The notes beneath the pieces are model-generated. The model was not told the origin of the DNA. It worked only from the letters and a program-made list of their open reading frames with translations, and ran no database searches. 64,000 nt of DNA, taken from the NCBI RefSeq assembly GCF_009905605.1, contig NZ_JAAAKZ010000022.1:1-64000 (forward strand), written 5' to 3'. Made by a program: the position numbers and the translations under genes. This document shows positions 62,842-64,000 of the stretch, one piece after another (positions within the stretch are counted from its first letter, which is position 1; each line of letters starts with the position of its first letter). The DNA is from Runella sp. CRIBMP. GTDB taxonomy: Bacteria > Bacteroidota > Bacteroidia > Cytophagales > Spirosomataceae.

Positions 62842-64000
62842 ATGACGCTACGCTTTTGGCTATTTCTTTGCGGTCTCTTATCTATGGGAGACACTTTTTT
62901 GTGGGCTCAATCTGGTAATACCCAGGAAACGGTAAACCAGCACCTTGAACGGGCTGAAAAACTCACTTCTTCCCAGCCCGAAAAAGCGTTAGTTGCCGCA
63001 AAAACCGCCCTGACGCTGGCCCAAAAAAACAAACTGACTTTATCCGAAGGGAAAGCCTTTCAACGGCTGGCCCGTATCTATGCCGAACGAGACGACTACG
63101 TCAGTGCCCTTAATGCGGCCAAAAACGGGCTTTCTATTTTCCATAAGCTGGGTGAGCAGCGCAACGTTTGCCGCATGTATATGGCAATGGGCGTCATTAA
63201 CCGCTACCTGAAACTGTATGATGCTAGTATTGAGGCTAACCTGGAAGCCCTGAAAATCGCAGAAGCCGAGCAGGACACTGCTCTGCTCGGTGCCATCTAT
63301 GGCAATTTGGGAAACGTGTACTTCGACCAGAAAGACTACGACCGCTCCCTGCAATCTGGCCTGAAGGCCCTGAATATACAAATGGCCCAGAGGGATAGTC
63401 AGGCAGTAGGCAATACGTTTCATAACCTAGCGAGAATTTACCGCATTCGCCGGGAGTTCGGTAAAGCCAGAGAGTTTTACAACAAATCGCTCGCCATTGA
63501 CCTAAAAAAAGGCAATCAATTAAACATCGGCGGCTCTTACCTAGATTTAGCACTTCTTTACCGGGATATGGGTGATTTTAAGCAAGCCCTGCAGTATACG
63601 CAGCGGACACTGGCCATCGCCAACCGAATCAAGTCCAAAAGCCTTCAGCAACAGGCCCTCGCCAACTTACCCCTGATTTATGGCGTGTTGGGGAATCCTG
63701 AGAAAGCCGTGATTGCCCTAAAGCAGTACGAAGAACTGAAAGACAGTTTGCAATCAGCGGAGTTGTCCAAGCAGATTGCCGACCTACAAGCCAGCTATCA
63801 AGGTGAACAGAAAGACCGTGAACTGAGTTTGCAAAAACTTCGTCTGGAAGCTCAGCAGGCATCATTAAGCCGGCAACGTACGCTGATCGTTTCATTAATT
63901 GTTTTCGTATTGCTGGGGGCACTGATTGGATATCTGCTTTTCAATCGGTACAAACTCCGGCAGCGCAACCTTAAGCTTTCGCTGGAAAATGAACAATACC
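62842..64000 (+). CDS. TPR sensor protein, 5' part (runs off the window)
   Basis: Starting at the ATG at 62842 the frame stays open to the window end (386 codons), so the gene is partial. The signal peptide is MTLRFWLFLCGLLSMGDTFL followed by WAQ. Residues about 30-300 form TPR repeats with units such as GAIYGNLGNVYFDQKDYDRS and GSYLDLALLYRDMGDFKQAL. A coiled segment (about 305-345) leads to one membrane helix (about 347-367, TLIVSLIVFVLLGALIGYLL). This layout is typical of Bacteroidota TPR sensor histidine kinases or LuxR-type regulators; the output domain lies beyond the window. Confidence 0.8.
   Translation, partial: MTLRFWLFLCGLLSMGDTFLWAQSGNTQETVNQHLERAEKLTSSQPEKALVAAKTALTLAQKNKLTLSEGKAFQRLARIYAERDDYVSALNAAKNGLSIFHKLGEQRNVCRMYMAMGVINRYLKLYDASIEANLEALKIAEAEQDTALLGAIYGNLGNVYFDQKDYDRSLQSGLKALNIQMAQRDSQAVGNTFHNLARIYRIRREFGKAREFYNKSLAIDLKKGNQLNIGGSYLDLALLYRDMGDFKQALQYTQRTLAIANRIKSKSLQQQALANLPLIYGVLGNPEKAVIALKQYEELKDSLQSAELSKQIADLQASYQGEQKDRELSLQKLRLEAQQASLSRQRTLIVSLIVFVLLGALIGYLLFNRYKLRQRNLKLSLENEQY

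Overview
The window looks like part of a large plasmid, or a plasmid-derived replicon, from a Bacteroidota bacterium of the Cytophagales type (Runella, Spirosoma or Dyadobacter relatives). That placement rests on two SusC/SusD pairs, lipoboxes, weak Shine-Dalgarno sequences, TAnnTTTG promoter boxes and the protein families seen; the species is not identified. The plasmid reading rests on 4.3-7.4 kb: a Rep_3-family initiator, eight copies of a 16-bp iteron (cgtagtaatggtgata), facing DnaA boxes, an operator-like inverted repeat before rep, ParA, and a small ribbon-helix-helix partner, with related AT-rich repeats around these genes.

Layout. 0-4 kb: a small unknown protein and a large secreted metalloprotease. 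4.3-7.4 kb: replication and partition. 7.9-11.5 kb: a DUF4143 ATPase, a lipoprotein and decayed genes. 11.8-15 kb: a Crp/Fnr regulator divergent from a tightly packed five-gene operon (flavodoxin, DoxX, outer-membrane protein, small secreted protein, YdcZ transporter). 16-34.6 kb: one minus-strand run of eleven genes, probably a single operon: SusC, SusD, two large DoxX-like membrane proteins, SusC, SusD, a TPR protein, a DUF1684 protein, a SoxD-like cytochrome c, a SoxC-like molybdopterin sulfite dehydrogenase and an FAD oxidoreductase. It ends at a terminator and contains no recognisable glycosidase or sulfatase. 35.6-39 kb: a chromate-resistance operon (ChrB-domain/AraC fusion, ChrA, DUF2490 protein, superoxide dismutase) whose last two genes are broken. 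39-48.6 kb: a class I aldolase, lipoproteins, a TlpA-like thioredoxin, an SBBP-repeat protein and several pseudogenes, including a serine resolvase and an IS3 transposase end. 48.6-64 kb: a Crp/Fnr regulator with a methyltransferase, an IS110 fragment, a second DUF4143 ATPase beside a Cas4 remnant, a glycosyltransferase overlapping a GH1/RmlD-like fusion, catalase HPII, a P450 pseudogene, and the start of a TPR sensor protein that runs off the window.

Two features stand out. The 18.5-kb SusCD-DoxX-SoxCD operon is the best candidate for an undescribed system: TonB-dependent uptake combined with periplasmic sulfite or organosulfur oxidation and quinone-linked electron transfer. That function is inferred from family membership and gene order only. 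The second is decay: at least thirteen gene remnants carry in-frame stops, frameshifts or truncations, next to intact stress genes (chromate transporter, catalase, flavodoxin). This suggests an accessory replicon that gains and loses cargo.
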